Shown here: piece after piece, positions 7,729 to 16,591 of the stretch
Layout of the letters: the number at the start of each line of letters is the position of its first letter
How positions within the stretch are numbered: position 1 is the stretch's first letter
NCBI GenBank assembly: GCA_026709365.1
Contig: JAPOTD010000082.1
Coordinates: 1-37,069, forward strand
DNA: 37,069 bases
Source of the DNA: Gammaproteobacteria bacterium
GTDB taxonomy: Bacteria > Pseudomonadota > Gammaproteobacteria > Pseudomonadales > Azotimanducaceae
Direction: 5' to 3'
Program-made: the position numbers and the translations under genes
Notes under the pieces: generated by a model
The model's input: the letters and a program-made list of their open reading frames with translations, nothing else
The model's database searches: none
What the model was told of the DNA's origin: nothing

Positions 7729-9102
7729 TCAGTCGGGCAGTTGGGCCAAATGGGTGGCCAGCCCGACGTAGGTGCGCGGCTGCAGTTGCGCCAGCTCCAG
7801 CTGGGCATCCTCGGGCAGGTCGAGTGCGTCCAGCAGCTCGGCGAACCCTGCGGCGTCAAGCCGCCGTCCCCGCGTGGCCGCCTTGAGCCGTTCATAGGGT
7901 TTCGCCATGCCGTGCTTGCGCATCAGGGTCTGGACGGCTTCGGCCAGCACCTCCCAGTTGCCAGCCAAGTCGGCCTCGATGCGCGCCCGGTTGATGGAGA
8001 GCTTGGCCAGGCCTTGGTCCGCCGACTGGTAGGCGATGCTGCCGTGAGCCAAGGCCGCGCCCATGTTGCGCAGCACGGTGGAATCGGACAGGTCGCGCTG
8101 CCAGCGGGACACCGGCAGCTTCTCCGCCATGTGGCCGAACAGGGCGTTGGCGATGCCGAGATTGCCCTCGGCGTTCTCGAAGTCGATGGGATTGACCTTG
8201 TGCGGCATGGTCGAGGAGCCGGTTTCGCCCGCCGTTTGCCGCTGCCCAAAGTAGTCAATGGCAATGTAGGCCCAGATGTCGCGCACCAAGTCCAGCAGCA
8301 CGGTGTTGAAGCGCATGAAGGCGTGGAACAGCGCCGCCAGGCCGTCGTGGGGCTCGATTTGGGTGGTCAGGGGATTGTGGGCCAAGCCGAGCCCGGTGAC
8401 GAAACGCTCGCTGACGGCGGGCCAGTCGATGCTCGGGTAGGCGGCAACGTGGGCGTTGAAGTTGCCGACGGCGCCGTTCAGCTTGCCCGTCAGCGGCACT
8501 GCGCTTACCGACTTGGCCGCATTGGCAAGACGGGCGCTGAACACCCGCAGCTCCTTGGCCAAGGTGGTGGGCGAAGCGGGCTGGCCGTGGGTGCGGGCCA
8601 GCATCGGCAGATCGCCCGCTTGCCGCGCCAGCCCGTCGATGGCCTTGATCAGGCCTCCCATTTGCGGTTCGAGCGCTTCGCGCGCGGCCTTCAGCATCAG
8701 CGCGTGGGCTAGGTTGTTGATGTCTTCGGAGGTGCAGGCGAAGTGGACGAACTCCGTGTGCGGCGCCAGCCCGTCGATCCGGCCGATGCGCTCCTTGACG
8801 AAGTACTCCACCGCCTTGACGTCGTGGTTGGAGACAGCCTCCAACGCCTTCACGCGTTCAGCGTCCGCCAACGAAAAGTCGGCGTGAACGGCCCGCAGGG
8901 CATTGGCGGCGGCGCTTCCAAGGGGCGGCAGCTCCGCCACCTGCGGCAGTCCCGCCAAGGCGGCAAACCACTCGCACTCGACTTGCACGCGGAAGCGAAT
9001 CAAGCCGCCCTCACTGAAGATGGGGGCCAGCGCCTCGGTCTTGGCGCGGTAGCGTCCGTCGATGGCGCTGATGGCGGTAAGCGGGTTCAAGCCGTCGTTC
9101 AC
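7729..9102 (-). CDS. purB: Adenylosuccinate lyase
   Basis: 457 residues, the length of E. coli-type PurB. Acts twice in purine synthesis, splitting SAICAR and adenylosuccinate with release of fumarate. The fumarase/aspartase superfamily signature GSSTMPHKVNPIDFEN is near residues 293-308. TSEDINNLAHA and the catalytic-histidine region RTHGQPASPTTLAKEL are present. The start ATG overlaps the stop of hflD by 4 bp, so the two are translationally coupled in mnmA-hflD-purB, an arrangement typical of gammaproteobacteria. Confidence 0.96.
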   Translation of the reverse strand: MNDGLNPLTAISAIDGRYRAKTEALAPIFSEGGLIRFRVQVECEWFAALAGLPQVAELPPLGSAAANALRAVHADFSLADAERVKALEAVSNHDVKAVEYFVKERIGRIDGLAPHTEFVHFACTSEDINNLAHALMLKAAREALEPQMGGLIKAIDGLARQAGDLPMLARTHGQPASPTTLAKELRVFSARLANAAKSVSAVPLTGKLNGAVGNFNAHVAAYPSIDWPAVSERFVTGLGLAHNPLTTQIEPHDGLAALFHAFMRFNTVLLDLVRDIWAYIAIDYFGQRQTAGETGSSTMPHKVNPIDFENAEGNLGIANALFGHMAEKLPVSRWQRDLSDSTVLRNMGAALAHGSIAYQSADQGLAKLSINRARIEADLAGNWEVLAEAVQTLMRKHGMAKPYERLKAATRGRRLDAAGFAELLDALDLPEDAQLELAQLQPRTYVGLATHLAQLPD

Positions 9103-9710
9103 TTAAGACGCCCTCCGAGCTCATCCAGGGCCGCCAAGGCCTTGCGGCGTCCCACGATCAGCTGCCAGCGGCGCCCGCCAAGCTGCTGCCAAAGCCACGC
9201 GAAGCGCACCGCCGCCAGCAGCAGCGCCCGAATGCGCGCCGCGACCTGGGGCTGTTTCAGGGCTGTGGGGTCGCCGCTCACCTGAATCCGCTTGCCGAGT
9301 TGGCCGATGGTCTCCTGATAGACTTCGTCCAAGGCCTGCAGCAGGGCGCCATCCCGGGGCGCATTGGCCAAGGCGCCCAGGCGTTGGCTCAATTGCCCGG
9401 CGATTCGATCCGCGCGCTTGAGCAGCGTGGCGAGCTCCATCACGGCGAAGGCGGTGTTGAGCATGCGCATCGCATTGCGCTCACCCGCCAAGGCGCTGCC
9501 CGCCATCTTGGTGCCCTTCAGGTAGCGCACGGGCGGCGCAAAGACATCCGCCACGGTGGCCGCGTCAATGGCGAACAGCGGTGCCAGCAGGTGGTTGACG
9601 TTCGCGAGGGATTCCCCGGCGCCGCTGCGCCCCTCGGCGGCGTCCCGCACCTCGGCCAGCGCCTCGAACAGCGCCGCCAACGCCAATGAGCGGTAGTCGA
9701 GGTCAGTCAT
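9099..9710 (-). CDS. hflD: High-frequency-lysogenization protein HflD homolog
   Basis: 203 residues from the ATG at 9710. HflD is a helical, peripheral inner-membrane protein that in E. coli binds phage lambda CII; its housekeeping role is unclear. The helical pattern, the [20 protein letters not shown] segment around residue 65, and the place between mnmA and purB identify it. The start overlaps the mnmA stop by 8 bp and its own stop overlaps purB by 4 bp. A longer frame upstream would lie wholly inside mnmA and is not needed. Confidence 0.9.
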   Translation of the reverse strand: MTDLDYRSLALAALFEALAEVRDAAEGRSGAGESLANVNHLLAPLFAIDAATVADVFAPPVRYLKGTKMAGSALAGERNAMRMLNTAFAVMELATLLKRADRIAGQLSQRLGALANAPRDGALLQALDEVYQETIGQLGKRIQVSGDPTALKQPQVAARIRALLLAAVRFAWLWQQLGGRRWQLIVGRRKALAALDELGGRLK

Positions 9711-10818
9711 GGACGCTGGCCTTGGCCTTGAAGTTGCTGAACGCCTCGATGACGCCGCCGCCAAGGCAGATGTCGCCGTCGTAGAAGCAGACGTACTGGC
9801 CCGGCGTGATGGCTCGTTGCGGCGCATCGAAGCGCACCGTCACTTTTCCCGGCTGCTCGGCGTTCACCCAAGCGGCCTGGTCGGGCTGGCGGTAGCGCAC
9901 CTTGGCCGTGCAGCGCAGGGGCAGGGACGGCGGCTCGCCGAGCCAATTGAGGCTGCCGGCGGTCAGCCCGTCGTTGCACAGCGCCGCCGGATTCTGGGTG
10001 ACGATCAGGCGGTTGGCCGCCAGATCCTTGTCGAGCACGTACCAAGGCGCTTCCCGGCGTCCGGCCAAGCCGCCCACGGCCAAGCCTTGGCGTTGCCCGC
10101 GGGTGTAGTAGGGCAGGCCGATGTGCTGGCCCACCGTCACGCCCGCCTCATCCACCATCGCCCCCGGATTGCGCGGCAGGTAGCGCTGCAGGAAGTCGCG
10201 GAAGCGCCGCTCGCCGATGAAGCAGATGCCGGTGGAATCCTTCTTGCCGTGATTGTGGAACCCCTGCTCATGGGCGATGCGACGCACCTCGGTCTTTTCC
10301 AGGCCACCCAAGGGAAAGACAGCAGCGGCCAGCTGGTTGATGTTGAGCGCTTGCAGAAAGTAGCTTTGATCCTTGCCGGCGTCGATGCCCTTAAGCAGCC
10401 GCAGGCGCCCGCCCCGTTTGGCGAGGCGGGCATAGTGGCCGGTGGCGATCCGGTCGGCGCCGAGCGCTTCGGCGTAGCGGGCAAACTGCTTGAACTTGAT
10501 TTCCCGGTTGCAGAGCACGTCGGGGTTGGGCGTGCGTCCGGCCTCGTGCTCCCTCAGGAAGGCGCTGAACACATCGTCCCAATACTCGGCGGCGAAGTTG
10601 GCCGTGTGCAGGTCGATGCCGAGCCGGTCGCACACCCTGGATGCGTCCTCCAGATCCTGCCGGACGGTGCAGTAGGGTTCGCCATCGTCCTCGTCCCAAT
10701 TCTTCATGAACAGCCCGGACACGCGATGGCCTTGCTGCTTGAGCAGCAGGGCGGCCACCGACGAATCGACGCCGCCGGACATGCCGACGATGACGTGGTT
10801 GCTTTCGAGCGAATGCAC
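9703..10818 (-). CDS. mnmA: tRNA-specific 2-thiouridylase MnmA
   Basis: 371 residues. Thiolates U34 of the tRNAs for Lys, Glu and Gln, taking sulfur relayed through TusA, TusBCD and TusE. The PP-loop [15 protein letters not shown] begins at residue 12. Catalytic cysteines lie in [12 protein letters not shown] (near 102) and [13 protein letters not shown] (near 200). tusDCBE is in the same window at 31-32 kb, so much of the relay is here. First gene of mnmA-hflD-purB, divergent from moaC. Confidence 0.96.
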   Translation of the reverse strand: MHSLESNHVIVGMSGGVDSSVAALLLKQQGHRVSGLFMKNWDEDDGEPYCTVRQDLEDASRVCDRLGIDLHTANFAAEYWDDVFSAFLREHEAGRTPNPDVLCNREIKFKQFARYAEALGADRIATGHYARLAKRGGRLRLLKGIDAGKDQSYFLQALNINQLAAAVFPLGGLEKTEVRRIAHEQGFHNHGKKDSTGICFIGERRFRDFLQRYLPRNPGAMVDEAGVTVGQHIGLPYYTRGQRQGLAVGGLAGRREAPWYVLDKDLAANRLIVTQNPAALCNDGLTAGSLNWLGEPPSLPLRCTAKVRYRQPDQAAWVNAEQPGKVTVRFDAPQRAITPGQYVCFYDGDICLGGGVIEAFSNFKAKASVHD

Positions 10819-10988
10819 GGCTGGCCTAGTCTGCTGAATTCGCCGAACTGGCGGGCTTGCGGATAAGCCCCTATCTTACCGGATGGCGAGCCGGGTTACC
10901 CATCCCGCACACCCGCTTGCGCAGTTCTCTTTTGCACGACCAGCGTGCCCGCCTAAGGGTGCCGCGGCACGGGCTGCGTCTGCCGCGC

Positions 10989-10994
10989 TATACT
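10989..10994 (+). promoter_or_regulatory. -10 element just upstream of moaC
   Basis: TATACT ends six bases before the moaC ATG. A transcript starting at the usual distance would begin at or next to the A of the ATG, making moaC leaderless. No good -35 is visible at 16-18 bases upstream, and no Shine-Dalgarno sequence fits between, which is consistent with a leaderless start but is not proof. Confidence 0.4.
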
Positions 10995-11000
10995 CTCCCC

Positions 11001-11474
11001 ATGAGCCGGCTAACGCACCAGAACGCCCGCGGGGAAGCCAACATGGTCGATGTGTCCGCCAAGGCGGAGACCGTGCGGGTCGCGGTGGCTGAAGCCTGCC
11101 TGCGGATGCAGGCCGGCACGCTGGCAGCGCTCTTCGAGGGTGGCCTTGCCAAGGGCGATGCGCTGGCAGTGGCGCGGGTGGCGGGCATCCAGGCTGCCAA
11201 GCGTTGCGCCGACTTGATTCCGCTGTGCCATCCGCTGCCCCTGAACCGGGTGTCCATCGATTTCGAGCCGACCCCTCCGGATCTCGTTCGCATCACCGCT
11301 GAATGCCGCGTGACCGGCCGCACCGGGGTGGAGATGGAGGCGTTGACCGCCGCCGGCATTGCCGCCCTGACGCTCTATGACATGTGCAAGGCCATTGACC
11401 GGGGCATGGCCATCGAGAACGTGCGCCTGCTGCGCAAGGAAGGCGGTCGCAGCGGCGTTTGGCAGCGCGTTTAG
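11001..11474 (+). CDS. moaC: Cyclic pyranopterin monophosphate synthase MoaC
   Basis: 157 residues. Converts the MoaA product 3',8-cyclo-7,8-dihydro-GTP to cyclic pyranopterin monophosphate in molybdenum cofactor synthesis. Family motifs are clear: [18 protein letters not shown] near the start, [18 protein letters not shown], and [20 protein letters not shown] with KAIDRGM after it. The start [19 protein letters not shown] is conserved in form. First gene of moaC-moaD-moaE; moaA and moaB are not adjacent. Confidence 0.96.
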   Translation: MSRLTHQNARGEANMVDVSAKAETVRVAVAEACLRMQAGTLAALFEGGLAKGDALAVARVAGIQAAKRCADLIPLCHPLPLNRVSIDFEPTPPDLVRITAECRVTGRTGVEMEALTAAGIAALTLYDMCKAIDRGMAIENVRLLRKEGGRSGVWQRV

Positions 11475-11488
11475 GGGAGGCGTGCGTC

Positions 11489-11755
11489 GTGATTCGTGTG
11501 CTGTTCCTTGCCTCGCTTAGGGAGGCGGTTGGCATGGATGCTTGGACCTACGCCCCGGAGATGGCGGGCTCCTCCCTGCGGCTGAACGCCTTGCTGGCGG
11601 CGTTGAAGCCGACGCTCGGGGCGGACGGCTACGCCGCCCTCACGGCTGAAAACGTGCGCATCGCCGTCAACCAGGAGTTTGTGGAGGGCGCGGCCCGCGT
11701 CGAGCTCAAGCCCGGCGACGAGGTGGCGTTCCTGCCGCCGGTAACCGGCGGGTGA
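11489..11755 (+). CDS. moaD: Molybdopterin synthase small subunit MoaD
   Basis: 88 residues, ubiquitin-like sulfur carrier. Its C-terminal glycine is converted to a thiocarboxylate that supplies the dithiolene sulfurs of molybdopterin. The end FLPPVTGG carries the required Gly-Gly. GTG at 11489 is chosen because GGGGAGG lies eight bases upstream and it places VIRVLFLASLREAVG at the N-terminus, matching family length. It lies 14 bp after moaC and 6 bp before moaE. Confidence 0.92.
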   Translation: MIRVLFLASLREAVGMDAWTYAPEMAGSSLRLNALLAALKPTLGADGYAALTAENVRIAVNQEFVEGAARVELKPGDEVAFLPPVTGG

Positions 11756-11761
11756 CGGGCC

Positions 11762-12226
11762 GTGCGGCGCATCCGGGTTCAGAGCGGCGACTTTTCCGTG
11801 GATGGGGAGTGGCGGGCGCTTCGCGAGCGGCTTGATGCCAATGCGGGCGCGGTGGCCGCGTTCGTCGGCTTGGTTCGGGAGGTGCGTGGCGACCCCGATT
11901 CCAGCTTGGAGCTTGAGCACTACGCCGGCATGACCGAGCGCAGCGTCGAGGCCATCGTCGCCGCGGCCGAGGGGCGCTGGCGCCTTGCCGCGGTGACGGT
12001 CATTCATCGCGTGGGGCGTTTGCGGCCTGCCGATCAGATCGTCCTGGTGCTCACTGCGTCGTCGCACCGCCCGGATGCCTTGGCGGCTTGCGAGTTCATC
12101 ATCGACCGCTTGAAGACCGAGGCCATCTTCTGGAAGCGGGAAACCGCAGGCGGCGGCAGCCGCTGGGTGGAAGCGACCGAGCAGGACGTGGAGCGGGCCA
12201 GGAGTTGGGTCGGCAGCGAGCCGTAG
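11762..12226 (+). CDS. moaE: Molybdopterin synthase catalytic subunit MoaE
   Basis: 154 residues. Forms the heterotetrameric molybdopterin synthase with MoaD. Characteristic stretches are [11 protein letters not shown] (near 35), [31 protein letters not shown] and the C-terminal [11 protein letters not shown] with the catalytic lysines. Start is GTG at 11762, six bases after the moaD stop, which fits coupled translation. Confidence 0.95.
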   Translation: MRRIRVQSGDFSVDGEWRALRERLDANAGAVAAFVGLVREVRGDPDSSLELEHYAGMTERSVEAIVAAAEGRWRLAAVTVIHRVGRLRPADQIVLVLTASSHRPDALAACEFIIDRLKTEAIFWKRETAGGGSRWVEATEQDVERARSWVGSEP

Positions 12227-12279
12227 GCGAACGGCGGGCGAACCCGCGCCTGGCCAACGCACCCCCCGCGAGACTGGGC

Positions 12280-12285
12280 TATACT
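12280..12285 (+). promoter_or_regulatory. -10 element upstream of icd
   Basis: TATACT lies 45 bp upstream of the icd ATG, in the 104-bp gap after moaE. It would give icd its own transcript with a leader of about 38 bases. No convincing -35 is seen at the normal distance. The ribosome site for icd is GGAGCGGAG shortly before the ATG. Confidence 0.4.
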
Positions 12286-12330
12286 GCGCCGCTTTTCCCC
12301 AAACCACTGCCTGAAATTGGAGCGGAGCCG

Positions 12331-13590
<1,260 letters not shown>

Positions 13591-13633
13591 GACCTCCCCA
13601 CCAGAGCCCTGCTGCAGCTAATCCTGCCGCGCT

Positions 13634-13691
13634 GAGTTGCGCAGCAACTCAAACGCGAGCTTGTTCGCGCAGTTGCGCAGCAACTCAAACG
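13634..13691. repeat. Three adjacent small palindromes between icd and the cold-shock gene
   Basis: GAGTTGC, GCA, GCAACTC forms a hairpin at 13634-13650. CGCGA, GCTTGT, TCGCG forms a second around 13654-13669. AGTTGC, GCA, GCAACT repeats the first at 13671-13685. The 21-base unit beginning AGTTGCGCAGCAACTC occurs at 13635 and 13671. The element lies at the convergent junction of icd and the minus-strand cold-shock gene, where it could end transcription from both sides. Its two-hairpin design resembles the elements at 4.2 and 21.0 kb. Confidence 0.8.
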
Positions 13692-13714
13692 TTTGGCCGT
13701 CGGCCAGAGGTCGG

Positions 13715-13933
13715 CTAAGGGCTGTCGCCGGATTCGGCGCGAATGTTGACTGCGTGGTCGCCCTTGGGGCCTTCCTCGACGTCAAAGACCACCGGCTGGC
13801 CGGCCTTCAGGGTTCTGTAGCCCTCCATTTGGATGGCGGTGTAGTGTGCGAAGAGATCGCCGCCGCCGTCGGATGGCAGTATGAAGCCGTAGCCCTTGGC
13901 GTTGTTGAACCACTTTACTGTCCCTGTTGCTAT
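13715..13933 (-). CDS. Cold-shock-like protein (CspA/CspD family) with apparent ATA start
   Basis: 72-residue single-stranded nucleic-acid-binding cold-shock domain. Reading frame: (M)ATGTVKWFNNAKGYGFI, then RNP2 as DLFAHYTAIQMEGY, then TLKAGQPVVFDVEEGPKG, ending AESGDSP. The usual family start is ATG-GCA-ACA-GGG; here the codon is ATA at 13931-13933 and no ATG, GTG or TTG occurs in frame nearby upstream. A GGAGGG ribosome site sits seven bases before the ATA, at the normal distance. The gene is therefore probably real and uses a rare AUA start, unless the base is a sequence error. Position next to clpS in related genomes suggests the CspD-type member, but the symbol is left blank. Confidence 0.85.
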   Translation of the reverse strand: MATGTVKWFNNAKGYGFILPSDGGGDLFAHYTAIQMEGYRTLKAGQPVVFDVEEGPKGDHAVNIRAESGDSP

Positions 13934-14001
13934 TGTCCTGCCCTCCCGGCACTGTGCTAAGCCATTCCTGTACGCAAAAAAACACGTTCCCCCAAGAAAG
14001 G

Positions 14002-14029
14002 ATTATTGGGAATTTTCGAAAAATTGCAA
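14002..14029 (-). promoter_or_regulatory. Candidate promoter of the cold-shock gene
   Basis: On the minus strand TTGCAA (14024-14029) is followed after 16 bases by AATAAT (14002-14007), five of six matches to the -10 consensus. Transcription would begin near 13995, leaving a 60-base leader before the ATA start. The leader includes a T run (TGTTTTTTTGCG) and the GGAGGG ribosome site. A TTGACA-like sequence slightly further upstream could belong to a second promoter. Confidence 0.45.
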
Positions 14030-14056
14030 AGTCTCTTTACCACTGTCAACTGATCT

Positions 14057-14096
14057 GCGGCGGCACAGGCCGCCGCACAAGCACGCGGATCGCGTG
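14057..14096. repeat. Two adjacent perfect hairpins at the left edge of the accessory island
   Basis: GCGGCGGC (14057-14064), loop ACAG, GCCGCCGC (14069-14076) is a perfect 8-bp stem. Six bases later CACGCG, GAT, CGCGTG (14082-14096) forms a second. They lie behind the cold-shock promoter in the roughly 270-bp stretch before the methyltransferase gene, which otherwise shows only low-complexity purine-rich sequence near 14177-14215. Confidence 0.6.
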
Positions 14097-14250
14097 TCCT
14101 AGTGATACGCAAGGGCTCTGAAACCCGCATAAACACTGGCTTTTTTCTCTGCCCGGATCTGCCCTGAACTCCCCAGAGTGAAGGGGAGGGAGCAAGGGGA
14201 GCGGGAGCGCTCCACTGGCGTTGCGCTCCCCGCCCCTTGCCGACGAAAGA

Positions 14251-14302
14251 AAAACCCGCGCCGACCACGGCGTTGGTGGGCAAGGTCAAACGGGAACACG
14301 AT
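14251..14302 (+). repeat. 52-bp direct repeat, copy A
   Basis: The 52 bases starting AAAACCC and ending CACGAT match 16229-16280 at 45 of 52 positions. The repeat ends one base before the methyltransferase GTG. It contains the self-complementary GCCG, ACCA, CGGC. Both copies sit directly in front of a possible start codon, so it may be a duplicated leader as well as a boundary of the island. Confidence 0.85.
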
Positions 14303-14303
14303 A

Positions 14304-15044
14304 GTGACAACCCGCAAGGCCGAAAGGGAAGCCGCCCGCAAAGCTGCGGCGGTGGCCGACAGGGAACCGGAATCCGAAGCCGCCGCGCAAGCCTCGGAGG
14401 AGGCCGCGAAAGCCAGGGCCAGGGCCGAGAAGTCCGAGCACGATGCGGCCAAAGCCGAACGCAGCGCCTCCAAGAAGGTCCGCGCTGCTGGCGAGGACGT
14501 GGGGCCGGACAAGCCGATTCCGCCGCCACCGTGCGGGGAGGGCCGCTACCAGATCATCCTCGCCGATCCGCCTTGGCGCTACCGGAACGCCGAGCCGCCG
14601 GATCGCAAGGCCGAGAATCACTACCCGACCATGCCCCTTGAGGACATCAAGGCGCTCCCGGTGCCCGACCTGGCCGCGCCCGACTCAATGCTGTTCCTGT
14701 GGGCGACGCCGCCAAAGCTGGCGGAAGCCTGCGAAGTCATGGCCGCATGGGGCTTTGAGTTCATCTCTTCGGCTGCGTGGGTGAAGGGCGCCCCCGGCAT
14801 TGGCCACTACTTCAGGCAGTCCCACGAGGCGCTGCTGTTGGGCAGGCGCGGCAAGCTGCCGGTGCCGCACGAAGGGGCGCGGGCGGATTCCGTGATCGAA
14901 GCCCCGCGAGGCGATCACAGCGCGAAGCCGGAATGCGTGTACGAAGTCATCGAGGCCATGTACCCCGGCCACGCCCGCATTGATCTTTTCGCCCGCGCCA
15001 AGCGGGCCGGGTGGACGGCATGGGGGATTCAGGCGCCCCGGTAG
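14304..15044 (+). CDS. MT-A70 family DNA/RNA adenine methyltransferase
   Basis: 246 residues from GTG at 14304. Residues 5-65 are a highly charged, alanine-rich helix, probably coiled. Then comes the catalytic domain: YQIILADPPWRYRN with the N6-adenine motif DPPW at 88-91, HYPTMPLEDIKALPV, LFLWATPP, ISSAAWVKGAPGIGHYFRQSHEALLLGRRG, and an AdoMet-site end YPGHARIDLFARAKRAGW. This is the phage and mobile-element form of the MT-A70 family, which methylates adenine in DNA. No cognate nuclease is adjacent, so it is an orphan. It is the first gene of the DNA inserted between the cold-shock gene and clpS. The upstream frame could add about 42 residues, but these are the repeat and purine-rich leader, so I prefer the GTG. 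The ribosome site is weak. Confidence 0.85.
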   Translation: MTTRKAEREAARKAAAVADREPESEAAAQASEEAAKARARAEKSEHDAAKAERSASKKVRAAGEDVGPDKPIPPPPCGEGRYQIILADPPWRYRNAEPPDRKAENHYPTMPLEDIKALPVPDLAAPDSMLFLWATPPKLAEACEVMAAWGFEFISSAAWVKGAPGIGHYFRQSHEALLLGRRGKLPVPHEGARADSVIEAPRGDHSAKPECVYEVIEAMYPGHARIDLFARAKRAGWTAWGIQAPR

Positions 15045-15391
15045 GGCCGCAACGCCCAGAACCGAAGCCGCAACTAAATCCTCGCCGCGCGGCGGCGCTG
15101 AGGGCCAAGCGCGAGGCGAACAGGGAGCGCGACGTGTGGCTTGGCATGAGCGCTGAGCGGGCGGCGTTCTACCGCCTGCTTGAATCCGACTTCAAGGGCG
15201 TGTACTGGTATCGTTGCGCCCACAAGGGAGGAACCCATGAACGACCTAAGAATCCGAACTGCGGCGCTGGCCGTTGCCGCGCTATTGGCCTTCTCGGCTT
15301 GCGGGCCGAAGGAAGAAAGCCTAGCCGATGTCGTCAAAGCTGCGGGCGAACGTGCCAAGACAGCACAGGTAGCAAACACAGCGCTACATGA
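15020..15391 (+). CDS. Possible small hypothetical protein
   Basis: An open frame from ATG at 15020, overlapping the end of the methyltransferase gene. Its first 70 or so residues are charged (NPRRAAALRAKREANRERD, then AERAAFYRLLESDFKGVYWY) and look protein-like, which would fill the otherwise empty 190 bp before the ankyrin gene. The remainder overlaps the ankyrin gene in another frame and looks non-coding. It may be a phage-type small gene or a remnant. I recognise no family. Confidence 0.25.
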   Translation: MGDSGAPVGPQRPEPKPQLNPRRAAALRAKREANRERDVWLGMSAERAAFYRLLESDFKGVYWYRCAHKGGTHERPKNPNCGAGRCRAIGLLGLRAEGRKPSRCRQSCGRTCQDSTGSKHSAT

Positions 15392-15851
15392 AATGGTGGC
15401 AGGTGGCCATAGCGACCTGGTGAGGCGGCTTATTGAAGCTGGGTTGGACCCGAACGCGAAGGGCGATGACGGCTATACGGCGCTGACGAGGGCGGTGGCC
15501 AATGGCCATGCGAACGTTGCCAAGCTGCTTATCGACGCGGGAGCGGACATGGACGCGCAGAATGAAGACGGCTATACGGCGCTGACTTTGGCGGCGGTAG
15601 CTGGCGATGCGAACGTTGCCGAGGTGCTGATCGACGCGGGCGCGGACGTGGACGCGAAGGGCGATGGCGGCAGTACGCCGCTGGTCGCGGCGGCGTTCAA
15701 TGGCCATGCTGACGTTGCCAAGGTGCTGATCGACGCGGGCGCGGACGTGGACGCGGAGAATGAAAACGGCTTGACGGCGCTGAAGTTCGCGGCGCAAAAA
15801 AGTCATGCTGACATTGCCAAGCTGCTGCGCGAGGCTGGCGCGAGGGAGTAA
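15237..15851 (+). CDS. Ankyrin-repeat lipoprotein
   Basis: 204 residues. The N-terminus is a lipoprotein signal peptide, LAVAALLAFSAC, with the lipobox cysteine near residue 22, so the protein should be lipid-anchored and face the periplasm. Five ankyrin repeats follow from about residue 47, each near 33 residues, with the consensus (T/P)ALxxAVANGHANVAKLLIDAGAD; the three central repeats are close to one another in DNA as well, suggesting recent internal duplication. Ankyrin stacks bind other proteins; the partner is unknown. Start is ATG with GGGAGG six bases upstream. Repeat number could vary among strains. Confidence 0.88.
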   Translation: MNDLRIRTAALAVAALLAFSACGPKEESLADVVKAAGERAKTAQVANTALHEMVAGGHSDLVRRLIEAGLDPNAKGDDGYTALTRAVANGHANVAKLLIDAGADMDAQNEDGYTALTLAAVAGDANVAEVLIDAGADVDAKGDGGSTPLVAAAFNGHADVAKVLIDAGADVDAENENGLTALKFAAQKSHADIAKLLREAGARE

Positions 15852-16228
15852 TGCCGCGCCCGCCCGCGACGAAGCGGAGCTTGCAGAAGCCGAAGCCGCC
15901 GCCGTCCAGCCCGCCCAGAACCCCGCCTGCAAACGAACCGCCACACATTCGCTGCCGCACGGATATAGCCTGGAACTCGCTGAGCGCCGTTCCAAGCCGT
16001 TTTCGGCCCTTGGCCCACTTGGCCCACACTACACTGCCCCGGACGCCCCAAACAGCTTGGAGAGCTTCCTGCGCCGCCTCCGGCAGCGACGCACTGAGCG
16101 GGATGGGGAGTTGGGGCACCTGCGCCCGTCGGCGCCGGGACAGCTGCGCCGTGCTGCGACCGTGCAGGCCAAGGTGGGAGAAGGCGGTGGCACCTAGCGC
16201 CGCCCGACTCGTGCCAACAGGAGAGAGG

Positions 16229-16280
16229 AAAACCCACGCCGACCACGGCGTTGGCGGGCGAGGCCGAACGGGCACAGGAT
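16229..16280 (+). repeat. 52-bp direct repeat, copy B
   Basis: Matches 14251-14302 at 45 of 52 positions with no gaps, 1,978 bp downstream of it and in the same orientation. It is followed after a few bases by AGGAGGAACGCG and an ATG. The pair brackets the methyltransferase and ankyrin genes. Seven scattered differences mean the duplication is not recent. Confidence 0.85.
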
Positions 16281-16294
16281 TCAGGAGGAACGCG

Positions 16295-16396
16295 ATGAAA
16301 ACGGCCCAGGCCGCTCGCGGCCTTGATGGGGTAGGATGCGCCTCAGCGGGGGAATGCGTTGACCGCCGCCTTTCGCGGACACGGGTGCTCCGATGA
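16295..16396 (+). CDS. Possible 33-residue peptide behind a strong ribosome site
   Basis: ATG at 16295 follows GGAGGAACGCG, the best ribosome site in the island. It opens a 33-residue frame beginning MKTAQAARGLDGVG and stopping six bases before the large hairpin. It could be a leader peptide, a truncated gene start duplicated with the 52-bp repeat, or chance. No family is recognisable. Confidence 0.25.
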   Translation: MKTAQAARGLDGVGCASAGECVDRRLSRTRVLR

Positions 16397-16401
16397 GTGC
16401 G

Positions 16402-16450
16402 GCCCCCGGCAGGGCAGGCGGGGGATAGACCCGAAAGCCCTACCGGGGGC
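16402..16450. other. Strong 49-base hairpin before a Shine-Dalgarno-like sequence
   Basis: GCCCCCGG (16402-16409) pairs with CCGGGGGC (16443-16450). After one C/A mismatch AGGGC (16411-16415) pairs with GCCCT (16437-16441). The enclosed loop contains a further GGG/CCC pairing. AAGGAGG follows at 16454-16460 but leads to no clear gene. It could be a terminator lacking a T run, or part of a structured RNA at the right edge of the island. Confidence 0.55.
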
Positions 16451-16563
16451 ATCAAGGAGGACTAACGCCCCTCAGCCATCATTATGGCAGCTTGGCGGGT
16501 CGGCGCAAGCCGACCGGCTGGCCACCGCTCCGGGACGGCCCGAAAGACCCGCCCAAACCGCCT

Positions 16564-16591
16564 TTGCAGGACCAATGCCTAAGGGTATCAT
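16564..16591 (+). promoter_or_regulatory. Candidate clpS promoter
   Basis: TTGCAG (16564-16569), a 16-base spacer, and TATCAT (16586-16591, five of six matches to the -10 consensus). Transcription would begin near 16598, some 90 bases before the clpS ATG chosen here. Confidence 0.4.

Noticed and set aside
9709-10866. 385-codon plus-strand frame opposite mnmA
   Set aside because: Shadow of mnmA; no ribosome site and no recognisable domain.
14251-16280. attL/attR of an integrated element
   Set aside because: No integrase or tRNA gene lies between or beside the repeats, and they differ at seven positions; kept only as a direct repeat.
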